64,000 bases of DNA from Catenaria anguillulae PL171 (lineage: Eukaryota > Blastocladiomycota > Blastocladiomycetes > Blastocladiales > Catenariaceae): assembly GCA_002102555.1 (NCBI GenBank), contig MCFL01000002.1, positions 1,158,665-1,222,664 on the forward strand, in the 5' to 3' direction. The notes beneath the pieces were generated by a model, which ran no database searches, had not been told where the DNA came from, and saw nothing but the letters and a program-made list of their open reading frames with translations. Within the stretch, counting starts at the first letter, position 1. Each line of letters begins with the position of its first letter. Position numbers and translations under genes: made by a program. Shown in pieces: positions 11,431 to 22,870 of this stretch.

Positions 11431-12393
11431 AGCGCTAGTGTTGCTATAGCATGTGTCATGCCCATTCCCACCTTCACAGTTGTACATTATCGCGCCTATT
11501 GACTCCGTCAACCGCTTTCGCACTTTCTTTTTGTTCTCATGTCCTGTTGATGCAAACCTTTACCATATACATTTATTGACCTGTCCCATGCCATATGTGC
11601 CTGTGTTGGGAGGTGAGACATGTGAGACAAGTAAGGTGCGCATCTTGATGTGAGTTACATTGGTGGCGCTTGCCTATCGCCTATCGTGCACAGTCCTTGA
11701 CTGGGGTAACCGCTGAGTAGAATGGCGGGTTTCCCTCGCGTCCTGTAAAGGGTACTTTGTGAGAACTTGAACCGGAACTCCCTTCCAATCACACTGTTCC
11801 ACATCGGCATGGGGCCGCCAGGGCGGAGGTCGTCGACTACGTATCTTTCATACAGTTTTGTCTTCGACTTGACTTGAGCGAGCTGGGCTCTGACTTGCGT
11901 CTCTGCTTGTCAGGTCAGTTTTCGCCATCCCTGGTTCAACTACAATCTGCGCTTCCACACCCACAATGCCGGTTGATGTTGATGTTGGCTGGCAACTCTG
12001 CCCGGCTCTGGGAGTAGTCTCAGTAAGGCCGAGTCTCTATCCTCCTTCTGGATGGACATTGAATCGGGATGGAGTGGGGTAATAAAATGAGGGAACTTGA
12101 ACCCAATGTCTCTCAAGGCCGGCAGACCACTCCGAGCCGACCCGATCACGCGTGTGACAGGCCGTCTTGGGTCAAATTTGGATCACGAATCGGTTGCTTT
12201 TGGGTTTGTCGCTTTTCGCTCATGATTCTCTTCTCTCTCATCCTTCATGTTCCTTTAATTCTTCATTCATCGGCCTCATGAATACGAATTGATACTTGCC
12301 GTCCGCCAGTTCATGCCCGTCTTCCTGCCCCGAGATCGCCATTTGTGTCGCCAACAACAACTCTGTCACCAAACACCTCAACAACATACCAAG
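11431..12393. other. Intergenic, no gene seen
   Basis: This is the 3' flank of the repeat precursor and the promoter of the PRPP synthetase gene. No coding sequence was recognised. Confidence 0.5.
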
Positions 12394-14051
12394 ATGCGCA
12401 ATATTGTCGTTCTCGGCGGCTCATCGCACCCAGACTTGGTCTCGGCCATCTGCGACCGCCTCGGCATTAAGCCCGCCAACGTCAAGCTTTCGAAGTTCTC
12501 CAACAACGAAACCAACGTTGAAATCTTCGAATCTGTGCGCGGCATGGACGTCTTTGTGCTTCAATCCGCCTGCGGAAAAGTCAACGACAACCTCATGGAA
12601 ACGCTGATTCTCGTCAACGCATGCAAAATCGCCTCTGCCCGCAAAGTCACGGTTGTTTTGCCCTTGTTCCCGTACTCGCGCCAGCCCGAGGGTCCTTACA
12701 AGCGCAACGGTATGCCGCTCAATCGGCTGTCCCCCGAAGCGTGCAACAAGTTGGCCGAAATGCAAGGCGTGCCGTTTCCGCACGCGCACCTGGTTGCTGG
12801 AAACACAAACTCCTCGAGCTTGCCGCCAAGCAGGTCGCCGTCGCCTTCAAAGGAGCTTGCTAGTCCTGCCAATGCCCCGCCGTTGCCAGCCTCTGCGGCT
12901 ATGCTGCGCACTGCGTCACCCGAGCGTGACACCACGGCGGCCTTGACGTTGCAATCGCCCGGAGGATCGTACTTGCGCTCATCGTCCATTTCGTCGCGCG
13001 GTTGCACGACGGATTTGCCTGCGTACCCGTCGGCGGCGGGGCCGCGCGGGCAGCAGCCGGGCGCTGCTGGGTACAAGGTGTGGACGGCGAAACCGGGGAC
13101 CTTGATTGCCGACATGCTCGTGTCTGCTGGGGCGCAGCACATTATCACCTTGGATATGCATCATCCGCAGTACCAAGGCTTCTTGTACGTCCATCGCTTA
13201 TCCACGGCCAGCTCAAGAACGAACTGACATTGCTCTTTACAGTGACATTCCCGTGGATAACTTGGTTTCGTTCCCGCTGATGCACAAGTACATTATCGAA
13301 AAGGTGCGCAAGTGGTTCATTCCATTCACTTGTTGCATTATTGCGTGGACGATCCGTTAACCTTGCTTGCCGTGCGTTTAACTAGATTCCTGAATGGCCC
13401 AACGCCGTAATTGTCTCGCCTGATGCTGGTGGTGCCAAGCGGTCCGTCACTCTTGACCCTTTACTTTGCCCCGTCCATGCCCACTGAAGCATCACCGTTT
13501 CCTCGTCCTGTACGTCCACACAGCGCCACGCAAATCGCCGACGCGCTCAACCTTCCGTTTGCCTTGATCCACAAGGACCGGCGCGCGGGTCTTTCGTCTT
13601 CCTTGACCTTGGTCGGCAACGTCCGCGATAAAGTCGTCATTCTTATCGACGACATCGCTGATACTTGTCATACAATTACACGCGCTGCGCACGTCCTGAC
13701 GGCCAATGGTGCATCCAAGGTGTATGCGTTGATTACGCATGGCATTTTCTCTGGCGAGGCCATCCATCGACTCGCGCGGTCGCCTATCGACCAGCTCATT
13801 GTGAGCAATTCGGTGCCACAGCAGGAGCATGTCAGGCTTGCAGCCGAGGTCACGGGCAACAAGGACAAGATTACCGTGTTTGATGTTGCGCCCTTGTTTG
13901 CCGAGTCGATTCGTCGGTACGAGTTCTTTGGCTCTTTCTGGCTTCATGTTGAGTCGGTTTGCTGATAAGCAGGTCATGTTGTGTCTGTAGGATTCACAAT
14001 GGCGAGTCGGTGTCGTTCCTGTTTGAAGCGGGCGTGCCAATCGTGCACTAG
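12394..14051 (+). CDS. PRS: Ribose-phosphate pyrophosphokinase (PRPP synthetase)
   Basis: Five exons: 12394-13184, 13243-13303, 13386-13441, 13524-13916, 13991-14051 (453 residues). The donors are GTACGT, GTGCGC, GTCCGT and GTACGA, and all phases fit. The enzyme makes PRPP from ribose 5-phosphate and ATP for nucleotide, His and Trp synthesis. Visible motifs are [54 protein letters not shown], the PRPP loop [17 protein letters not shown], and the family C-terminus [11 protein letters not shown]. An extra segment of about 130 residues (roughly 99-232, Ser/Pro/Ala-rich in its middle) sits inside the N-terminal domain, like the non-homologous regions of yeast Prs1 and Prs5. The Gly usual in DTCGT is His here. 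It may therefore work in a hetero-oligomer as yeast Prs subunits do. Confidence 0.93.
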
Positions 14052-14434
14052 GTGGATGGTGTTTTTCGCCCGAAAGAGGTCATGTTGTTCGCCCACCCGC
14101 TTTGATGTTTCTTTTCCTTTGCCTCTCCTATACGCCACCTGCACCCCGCCCCATTCATCATCCCAGTCGATTGCATTACCCAATATCAGGTGCAAGTATG
14201 TGCTCAGCTCACAGGACAACAACGCTCCAAAGACGACTGTGACAGACACCGCTGTGTTGCTCTCCATCCAAGAGAGGAGGCTTTGGAATCACAACGTCTT
14301 CGATTTGCCTCTCTCCTCGTGCAGTCATGTCTGCATGTATCCGAGTCCAATGAACCAAGCGAGTAAGCCACAATGAGTAAAGTATGTACACACAGCAACA
14401 GCCGGATGAGGATAGGAGTAGGACAACGAATTAT
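14052..14434. other. Convergent intergenic spacer
   Basis: This is shared 3' flank of the PRPP synthetase and PEN-2 genes; nothing else was seen. Confidence 0.5.
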
Positions 14435-14809
14435 TTACAATCCCTTGACATCCACAACGACCAACGCATCGCCCAAACTGCCCAATTTGACTCGCTGTGT
14501 CGCAAACACGGCCCACCAAGTGATGAATGCGACCGTCCATACTGCTACGCCAACCCCGGCTATTTTCATGTCTACAATAGCATTGGCGATTACAGCTGTG
14601 AGATGACGGTTCAAATCATATGCATGAGAATGAGAATCCTGCGGACGTCGTGATAGTGTCGGCTGAATCAATCCGCGTTCAGGGTCCTTTGCGTGTGGCC
14701 AGTGGTACGCAATGTGCAGGAGCCACATGAGCGGGAGCGCAGGCAGGCCCAGCAGGAGCATGCGGCGCGAGGTCAGAAGGAGGTCGTCGTTGGAGAGTTT
14801 CTTGGGCAT
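14435..14809 (-). CDS. PEN-2-like gamma-secretase subunit
   Basis: Exons are 14809-14647 and 14571-14435; the intron (75 bases, GTCCGC...TGTAG, phase 1) is a multiple of three and has no stop, so the frame also stays open without splicing. I remove it because the product then has 99 residues, close to animal PEN-2 (101), and the two hydrophobic segments fall at the usual spacing. Matching features are the N-terminal LSNDDLLLTSRRMLLLG, LPLMWLLHI in the first membrane segment, AVWTVAFITWWAVFATQR in the second, and a C-terminal GSLGD. PEN-2 joins presenilin, nicastrin and APH-1 in an intramembrane protease and triggers presenilin maturation. No other subunit lies in this window. Confidence 0.78.
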   Translation of the reverse strand: MPKKLSNDDLLLTSRRMLLLGLPALPLMWLLHIAYHWPHAKDPERGLIQPTLSRRPQDSHSHAYDLNRHLTAVIANAIVDMKIAGVGVAVWTVAFITWWAVFATQRVKLGSLGDALVVVDVKGL

Positions 14810-15261
14810 GATAGAAGAGTGACAGGAGGCAACGGATAGGGGGTGCGACAGAGCCAGCTGTCGGGCTGGTGATGAGAAAGTCAGCGGGCCGAATGTGCGA
14901 GGCGTGGGAATACAGGTTGCTGTGAGTTGCTTTGTCCGCGAGGGTCAAGGTACATCGTCCATCGTACAAAAATCTTTGGATAATAAACGAATGCATGCGA
15001 TGCAATGGATTTGTCGGAACAGGCGGGCCGCCGATCGTGTTGTGCGAGACAGTTTACGCAAACTATGGAGCATCGGCACGTAATGTGCCAATTACAAACT
15101 CAGAGCACAAGGGATGATGCATGGAATGACGCTCGGATGATTACAGCACCCTTGGCAATCCTCTGCAAGCGTCCCATCTCTCTGAATACTGCCGTTTGTC
15201 ATTCGGCCCAGCCCTCGTGTTCTCCATCAACACCTTAAGTCCATCAACAGTCAACACCAGC
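14810..15261. other. Divergent promoter region
   Basis: This lies between the PEN-2-like gene (minus) and the zinc-knuckle gene (plus). No coding sequence was recognised. Confidence 0.5.
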
Positions 15262-18200
15262 ATGGCTCCTCCGTCTTCGTCCTCGTCAAAGGCCGCAAAA
15301 GCCAAAGCTTCAAAGGCTCCCAAGGCCCCCAAGGTAGCTGCTGCCGACGACGACTCGCCCCAAAAGATCCTGGCCACTTTTGCTCCGTACCTCGACCAGG
15401 GGCTCTTTGACACGCTGCGCTTCTCCCGTGATGACCTGCTCAAGGAAATCAAGTCGACCACCCCCATTTACGCAGACTGGGCTTTGCATGTCTTCAAGGC
15501 GTTGTACCCGCCCAGTGGCACTGGTAGTGGCAACAGCGTGACCGCATCCACCGCAACCAATGCTGTCGAAGGCAATGAAACCACCAAGGTACACGTTCTC
15601 CTTGAATTCTCCATCTATAGGCCGACATTATGCCATTGCTGATCTGATCAACGACGTTTATCCCTTGGCAAACAGATTCGCAACCATCCGCTCAATACCA
15701 TTCTTGACTGGGAATCCCTCTTGCAAGACTACCGTGCTGCCACTGCCGCCACCTCTACCTCCGCCAACGATTCCTCAAGCCGCGATACATCCACTCCCAC
15801 TCCCGCATCGCAAAAGGGTGGCAAGAAGGGCGGCAAAAACAGCGCCAAAAGGTCGTCATCCAAGCCCTCGACCCCGTCGGGTTCCACCTCCAACTTGCCC
15901 GCCCCTGCCGCAGCCGTCGCCGCCTCAAACTCGTCGTCCATCGACTTGACTTCCTACCCGTCTGGTGCGGCGCTGCTCAAGCACCTGCTGGAGCAATGGA
16001 TCGCGCAACAATCGCGTCTCGCACCCTCGACCGCCATCGGCCCCTGCGACTTGTCGACCATGCTCGCCGATGTGTGCGCCACGCTTCAGTTCATGTCCGA
16101 GTCGGAGGTTGCGGCCGCCCTGGAAGCCGACCTGGCATCCGCATCCAAACCTCGCAAGCCCGCCCCACCCAAATCGGATTCCGAATCGGAAACGGACAAT
16201 GACGAGGACGAGGACGACGAAGACGATGGGTCATTCACGGAAACCATCTTCCACACGCTGCACCACGACAAATCCACCTTCTTGGCGCCCTCGTCGCGCA
16301 TCGTGTCCCTGCTGCAGCGTGACGAAGAGATTCAAATCATTGACCCGGACGAACTTCTACGCCCGTCGCAAGTCGAACAAGAAAAGGACATTATCAATGC
16401 CCGCCTCAAGAACTTCAACGCCGCGTACGCCAAATCGCTCGTCAGGCTTAATACCGGGGCGTGGCAGAACCCACGCGCCATCACCGATTTGGCTGTTTCG
16501 TCCGAAACGACGCTCCAGCAAGTGCGCGCTAACGCGGCCAACTTGGCCACATCCGTGCTTGCCTGCGGCAACGGCGACGATTCGACAGGCAAGAAGCGCC
16601 GCACGTTTGACTTTGATGCTGAATGGACTCATGTCGTCAACATGTACAAGGTCAAGCGCAAGTCGACGGATCGCGCGCCGATTGACGCCATCAACGCCAA
16701 GTTTGAAGCCATGGTGATGGGACTCGTGGACAACCACAAGCACGTGTGCGTGGAGGCGATTCCGGCGCTCATCGACCAAGTCGTGCAATCGGCTGAGGCG
16801 CTTGTCACAGCGAGCAAGCATCCGATCCCCGATATTGAGATTCCGTGCGGTGACCAGACCCAAGGCCAGGATGCGATTTCGAGCGAGGCCATGGACGTGC
16901 CGCAGACGTCCGAGGGCGTGCACGAAATGCTCGTGACGGAAAGCCAGGCGCTGCTCGACGATGTGCACGGCGCTGTGAATGCACTCAAGAAGCGGTTGGC
17001 CGACGAGCAAGCACTTGTGGCGGCCGAGGCAAGCGCAGTGCTCGCGGCATTTGCCGTGGCCAATGAGAATCCGCTGACGGTGGGCCACCGGCTCGATCGC
17101 GCGGCAAAGGGCGACGTGCGCAAGCTTGCTGTGCGACTCGTCAAGCAAATCTTCACGTCGGTTCAGGGGCTTGCGGCAGATGTGACCGACTCGATCCTGC
17201 CTCTGGACAAGTTGCACGCATTTGTGCTGAAATGGCTTGCCCTCAGTATGCTTTTGTGCGAGGGCCCCGAGGCACACGCGTTGCGTCACATGCGAGAAAA
17301 GACCGTGTCGACATCCGAGGTCAAATTGGGCGAGTTGATGACCGCCTTGTTGGATAAGAGGGAAGCCGTGTTGAACTTGTACCAGGACGGTTTGGAGGCA
17401 GGTATTCGCACCTTGGATTTGTCCATGAGGAACGTGGTCTTGGATGAGATGGCCACGTTGGCTGCGATGCAGAGGGCCAGGGACAAGGAGAGAGAGTTGT
17501 TTGATGATGGACCCAAGGCAGGTGGTGGGGCCGCAAAGAAGAAGAAGGGCAAGGGCAAGGCGGCTGCCGAGGTTTCTGCATTGCCCACCACCACGAGCGC
17601 CAATGACTCCCAAGGCAAGAAGTCTGTGGTTTCGGCGGCACCTCCATCGACGGCGGCTCCGGCTCTAGCCGATGAGCCCGCTGCCACGACGGCCAAGAAG
17701 GTGAAAAAGAACAAGGCAAAGTCGTCCTCTTCTGCAGCTGCTCCGGTTTCCACCACAGTCGAAACCACGTCCGCGACCGACATGCACTCGTCTACCAGCA
17801 TTGATGGCGTAGAGAGAACCATCCCCAAGGAGCTGCTTGCCGTCATGAGCAGCCCCGTGGCTCGCCGCACCGGGTCGTCCATTTCCCGCTCGTCCAACAA
17901 CTCTTCGCCTGTGCCTTCGCCAATGGCTAGTGTTGCTCAGCCCCTGTCCGATGTTGAAAGCAAGCCCAAGACGGCCGCTGACGCCCTGTTTGCATCGGCT
18001 GCCCTCACGGTCGACCCTGAGATCGAAATCGATACTGCTCGTGACGATGGCGCCGCGACTCCATTTGCCGACTCCAACAGCCGCGGCATGACTCCGATCC
18101 CCTACCCCGTTGACGCTGAAGTCGAAGCCGATGTTGTCGACTCGTGTGCAGACTTTCCGCAACCCCCGACATCGGTGCCTGAGGTTGACCTGCCCTCTCT

Positions 18201-19167
18201 GCTTCAAGAAACGCACGATTTGCGGGCCGCGCTCGCCGCAGCGCAATCCGCAGCACAGCGCGCCGAATCGGCCGTCGCTCAGCTCATGGCCGAGCACGCG
18301 CGCCTGTCACAACTGCGGCAACGCGACCAAGATGCTGCCAACCAGACCATCAAGGAGTTGCGGGGGCAGGTCGCCAAGCTGACGGCCGAGGTGCATTCGC
18401 TCAAGTCGCGTGGTGGATCGAGTCCAAATATGGCCACTGTGTCAGCACCGGGCCAAACATCGGCGGATCGGTCCCCGCCAACGGCGCCGGCATATCGAAT
18501 GTTCGGCCCCGCCCCAACGCCTGTTGCCGTTGCACCTGCCCAGCCTGGCATGTCTGTTCCGCCCCCTGGTCTTGCCCTGTCTGCCGCGGACCCGTGGGCC
18601 GTCCCGTTTGCCACCGGCTCGGCGTCCCCCCGCACGCCCACCGCAGGTGGTGCCTTGCCACCCGGTTTTGGTGGAGCAACCATCAAGCCGCCCACACCTG
18701 CAGCAGCCATTGGATCGCCCGTGGCTTCTTCGTTGCTTGTCAAGTCTCCTTCCGGGTCAAAGCTGGACGAACTCAACCAGGACTCTGTTCTCGCGCATCC
18801 CGTCCGGTCAGTGCATCATTCCCGTGGGCACCGCGGGCATTACACGCGCGGCGGCGACGCGGCAGAAAACGGGCATGGCCATCATGCTCATCACCAAGAG
18901 CGCCACGAGCGACACCATCACCATCTCCAGCATCATCGCAAGGGGCAAGTGGCCGATGGCGAGAGTGCCGCGACGACGACAGGCGAGGCTGCCGCTGGCG
19001 GCGATCAGCACCAGGGTGGCGGTGCCCGCAAGCACAAGTGGTCGGCACAGACCAACCAGGTGCGGTGCGCCAAGTGTTTTGCACGCGGACATGCGTCCGA
19101 CGCGTGCACGGTGACGTGTTCAAAGTGTGGCGAGACGGGCCATTTGGCGCGCATGTGCACGGCGTGA
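15262..19167 (+). CDS. Large low-complexity protein with two C-terminal CCHC zinc knuckles
   Basis: Exons are 15262-15588 and 15676-19167; the intron (GTACAC...AACAG) is in phase 0 and gives 1272 residues. The N-terminus is Lys/Ala-rich with a short conserved-looking part (LDQGLFDTLRFSRDDLLKEI, and after the intron NTILDWESLLQDY). The middle mixes Ser/Thr/Pro-rich linkers, an acidic stretch, and a helical region rich in Leu and Glu. A coiled coil lies near residues 960-1040 (ETHDLRAALAAAQSAAQRAE). The C-terminus is His/Gly-rich and then has two zinc knuckles: CAKCFARGHASDAC and CSKCGETGHLARMC. Such knuckles bind single-stranded RNA or DNA, so an RNA-related role is likely. The rest does not match a family I can name with confidence. 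Confidence 0.85.
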
Positions 19168-19553
19168 AGGCAAAGTATGTTGATACAATGATCGCTGATT
19201 TCTTTCATCGTAGCTGTGATTCTGGCGTTCTGGCGGTTGTGATTCCCGTGTCTGTTGTCCGTGGTGTAGCAGTGTGGCTGTCGGGTGACCATTGTTCTTA
19301 TTCATCGTGAGTAGCTATGTGTATTTCATATTGTATTTCGTAGTTGCCGCCATGCCAGCCATTGCCGTGATGCCGTCGCGGTCGAAGCCCGCCAGGTGGT
19401 GGATCCAAGTTTGGTGCCTTATCACGAGGCAGCCGAAGACCGAGGGCTTGGCATTTTTGCCAAAACACGACGGCGAGACTGAAAAAGGTCGCAGTCCCTT
19501 CTCCCTTCATCACAACCTCAATACAGTATACACAGCACATCATTTCAATCAAC
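19168..19553. other. Intergenic, no gene seen
   Basis: This is the 3' flank of the zinc-knuckle gene and the promoter of the Ysc84-like gene. Confidence 0.5.
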
Positions 19554-21161
19554 ATGAAGAATCCACTGCCGCAATCACTCGACGCCGAAGTGCGCAAATG
19601 CTCCAAAATCCTGCGTCAATTCGTCAAGCCAGGCGTCCCAGGCAAGGGCCTCCCGACAGACCAGTACATCCCGCTCGATATCCTGTCGCGAGCTCGCGGC
19701 ATTGCCGTGCTCACTGTGGTGAAGGCCGGGTTCATGTGGTCCGGCAAGACCGGCTCCGGCATTGTGGTCGCGCGCCTTCCCGACGGGTCGTGGTCCGCGC
19801 CCTCGGCCATTGCGACCGCCGGCGTCTCGTTTGGTGCGCAGATTGGCGCCGAAGTGACGGATTTCGTCATTGTTCTCAACACAGACTCGGCCGTCAAGGC
19901 GTTTTCGCAGGCGGGCAACGTCACGCTTGGTGGAAACTTGAGCGTGGCTGCGGGTCCCTGGGGCCGCACGGCCGAGGCATCTGGTACCGTTCGCAACCTG
20001 GCTGCCGTTTACTCGTATTCAAAGTCCAAGGGCCTGTTTGCCGGCGTGTCGATTGAAGGCGCCATTATCATTGAGCGCAAGGATTGCAACGAAGCGTTTT
20101 ACGGCGGCAAAGTCACGGCCAAGCAGATTCTCAGCGGCCAAGTTGTGGCACCAGCAGCCGTTGTGGGCGAGCTCTATTCTGCATTGCCCAGCACAACCGA
20201 AGTGCCTGCACCTGCGGATGCCATGGACGACCAGTTTAATCGCCTCACGCTTGCCAACGCGGCAGAACCCCCCTTGCATCATGCACACACGCACCAAGCA
20301 CATACGCCGTCGTTGCTAGCACCGCAGCAACCCACTTCGGCCTCGCCTTACGCGGCCGCCGGGACCTTGCGTCACGGCGTCCCGGTCCCTCCTCCACCTA
20401 CCACCACCACCACGTCACACGCGCCATCCACGTCCACGCCCTCTCTCGACTCGAAACCCGTCCCGCCTCCCCTCTTGACCCCTCGCCCATCCAGCATCAA
20501 CCCATCCCTGTTGCAGTCAAAGACTTCACCTGCGGGTGCATCCATCATGTCGAGCGACGAATTGTTTTCGTCGCCGCAGCCTTCGACGCACCCGCCATCG
20601 CCGCCCATGTCGGCCACAACCACACTTGCCAGCTCGGCCACCATCGCAACCGTTTCGTCGTCGTCGTCATCGTCAACATCGGCGGCCGCGAATGGCAGTG
20701 TCCCGCGGCCAAACTCGTACGCGGCCACGAATGCGTCTCCGGTTGCCACCACCCATGCCACGGGCGCAAGCACTGCCTCGTCCACCAAACCAGGAAAAAT
20801 CGCGTCGCTTGCCGCGGCCTTTGAACATTCGGCCTCCACCACGCCTACGCCCCCCAAACCTCAAGCCCTTTCTTCATACACGCTGACTGCGTCATCTGCA
20901 ACCGTGTCACCACCCACATCAGCAATTGCCCCGCCGCCCGTGCCGACGTCGCGGCCCACCGTGACTGCAGTTGCTCAATACGATTTCGACGCGCAGCAAG
21001 AGGGCGATCTCGGGTTCCGCCGCGGCGACGTCATCACCGTGTTGAAGAAGGGCGATGGGACCAACCAGTGGTGGCTTGGCAGGTGCAATGGGCGCGAGGG
21101 CATGTTTCCGGCAAACTATGTTGAGGTGAGTGCGGGCAGTGTCACATTGGCCAGGCAGTAA
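19554..21161 (+). CDS. Ysc84/SH3YL1-type actin and lipid-binding protein with SH3 domain
   Basis: This is a single exon of 535 residues. Residues 1 to about 215 are an SYLF/Ysc84 domain: CSKILRQF, IPLDILSRARGIAVLTVVKAGF, GKTGSGIVVARLPDGSWSAP, GAQIGAEVTDFVIVLN and SYSKSKGLFAGVSIEGA. A Ser/Thr/Pro-rich linker of about 250 residues follows. An SH3 domain closes the protein (AVAQYDFDAQQEGDLGF, WWLGRCNGREGMFPANYVEV). In yeast Ysc84/Lsb3-4 the SYLF domain binds lipids and actin, and the SH3 domain recruits endocytic partners such as Las17. A role in cortical actin and endocytosis is inferred from that family. Confidence 0.93.
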   Translation: MKNPLPQSLDAEVRKCSKILRQFVKPGVPGKGLPTDQYIPLDILSRARGIAVLTVVKAGFMWSGKTGSGIVVARLPDGSWSAPSAIATAGVSFGAQIGAEVTDFVIVLNTDSAVKAFSQAGNVTLGGNLSVAAGPWGRTAEASGTVRNLAAVYSYSKSKGLFAGVSIEGAIIIERKDCNEAFYGGKVTAKQILSGQVVAPAAVVGELYSALPSTTEVPAPADAMDDQFNRLTLANAAEPPLHHAHTHQAHTPSLLAPQQPTSASPYAAAGTLRHGVPVPPPPTTTTTSHAPSTSTPSLDSKPVPPPLLTPRPSSINPSLLQSKTSPAGASIMSSDELFSSPQPSTHPPSPPMSATTTLASSATIATVSSSSSSSTSAAANGSVPRPNSYAATNASPVATTHATGASTASSTKPGKIASLAAAFEHSASTTPTPPKPQALSSYTLTASSATVSPPTSAIAPPPVPTSRPTVTAVAQYDFDAQQEGDLGFRRGDVITVLKKGDGTNQWWLGRCNGREGMFPANYVEVSAGSVTLARQ

Positions 21162-21581
21162 ATAATCACGTTGGGGCGGTGTTGTTGCGAGCTGTATGTC
21201 TGCGAGAGTGTGTGTTTATATCTCAAGTTTGTTGCTGGGTGGAAGATGTTGTTGATTTTTGGATGATTCCACAAGAGCCGATATCGGCTGATTGTTTGCC
21301 GTTCTACATACATTGAGGTTTTTTTTTTTTTTTTTCGATATCCTGTGCACCTCCCCACAAGTTGGTTGGTTTACTCCTGTACGCAAGTTCCCGTGTCCGA
21401 CCACCGTTTCCACATGCATGATCCGAAGAAATGATGTAGAGACGAGCTCCTGCGATCCGTCCACGTAAAGAAATACGTCGTCACAACGCCAACACACTGG
21501 ACACATGATGAAAACGATGGGTCAAAGACTTGATGTAAATATTTGAAGGTCTCATCTCACAACACCAACTGTACATTGCCA
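21162..21581. other. Convergent intergenic spacer with a T run
   Basis: This is 3' flank shared by the Ysc84-like and ZNHIT3-like genes. It holds a run of about 17 T near 21319-21335; nothing else was seen. Confidence 0.5.
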
Positions 21582-22870
21582 TCACCCAACAAGAACAATC
21601 TCACCCTCTTCCTCGCCATCTTCAACAGCCACATCATTTCCATCCGCTGCTGCAATTCCGCCCGCCTCTGGATCCACATCCATGTTCTGCTTTCCCGCAT
21701 TGCCACCTGCCTCGTGGTCATCCTCATCCGAATCGCCACCGGAATCCCCCTCGGATTCGTCGCTCTCATCATCGTCCACATCCATGCCCCACTTTTGCTT
21801 TTGCCAGTCCGGGGCCATGTCCATAGCAAATGCCAGCGAAGTGTCGGGTGCAGGAGCGGCAGCAGCGGCCGCGGTCGCTGGAGTTGCAGGTGTAGACAAG
21901 TCTGGCTTGCGAATGATATCCAGGCACAAGTCGGCAAACTGTGCAAATTGAGGTTGGGCGAGCGCGTGCTTGAGGCGGTTTTCGCGGATGCCATCGTTGG
22001 GTGCGGAATCGATCGATGTGATGAGGTCGCGCAGGGCAGATGACGAGAGCGAGTCGAGGATGGCGTCCGTGTGTACTGTGGTTGTTTTGAAGCATTAAAC
22101 GGTGAGATGATGCAGCATGAGGGGAAAGGGTTGGACAAACCAAGTTGAGGCAATGAATGCAGGGAAAAAAGGAATTAACGAAACGAACCAAGTCGCATCA
22201 GGCGCGACAGCGGGACCCTAGCGTTCCGCTCCTCCTCCTCAATCAAGACGCTGCTGGGCAACCCGGGAACCGACTTGACGTTGCGAAGCAAAGGGCCAAG
22301 GAACGACTGCATGGGCTTGGGCTCAAACTTGTCACCCGCCTGCTCATTGTCGTCGTCGTCGTCGTCCATGTCGTTGGCATTGCGATTTCCAGACGCATTG
22401 ATGTATGAATTGGGCGTGCACGGAGTCTTCTTGTGGTTGTTGTTGCACAGCAGTGAGCAGTACGGAGCTCGGCAAGTGATGCACCGATACTTTGCGGGCT
22501 TGTCGTTGCACACGGTGCACAGGGACGAAAAGAGATTGGACGCGGAGCTGTTTGCCGAAGACGCATTGGATACGGCGCCGCCGCCTGGGTGCGCCTTGTT
22601 GCCTCCACGCTTGCCAGGGCCGCCGCCGCCGCGGTTGCCGCCTGCTCCTCCTCGATTTCCGCCTCGGCCGCCACCGCCGCGTTTGAATGCATTTCCTCGA
22701 TTGGCACCGCTGCCGCGGTTGCCGCCGGAGCCTCCACGGCCGCCACCTCGGCCACCTCCAGCACCTCCGCGGCCAGCTCCACGGCCTGGTCCACCGCCGC
22801 GATTGGTGTTGCCGCCGCCACGCGGGCCTGGCGGGATGTGATACATTGGGTTTGAGAGATGGGGGTTCAA
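21582..22870 (-). CDS. ZNHIT3/Hit1-like zf-HIT protein with an RGG-rich N-terminal extension
   Basis: Exons are 22870-22189 and 22075-21582; the intron (GTTCGT...CACAG) joins in phase 1, for 391 residues (383 if the start is 22846). The first 90 or so residues are Gly/Arg-rich (RGGG and GGNRGG repeats), typical of RNA-binding or arginine-methylated tails. Then comes a zf-HIT finger: CTVCNDKPAKYRC, CRAPYCSLLC, NNNHKKTPC. The second exon holds LRDLITSID and RLKHALAQPQFAQFADLCL, which match the C-terminal helical domain of ZNHIT3/Hit1, and then an acidic tail. ZNHIT3 and Hit1 stabilise Rsa1/NUFIP during box C/D snoRNP assembly in the nucleus. The RGG extension is unusual for the family and may add RNA binding. 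Confidence 0.87.

Noticed and set aside
10468-11523. A 351-codon minus-strand frame across the repeat precursor, with its own repeated hydrophobic unit
   Set aside because: It is the antisense shadow of the 45-base repeats and GC-rich codons; the plus strand has the signal peptide and the KR pattern.
11760-12095. Two GGTTCAAGTTC-like stretches on the minus strand, resembling a tRNA B box
   Set aside because: The last two bases of the B box do not fit and no cloverleaf could be drawn around either.
16357-17613. A 418-codon minus-strand frame within the zinc-knuckle gene
   Set aside because: It is a shadow of the plus-strand gene, which has better codon use, a coiled coil and zinc knuckles.
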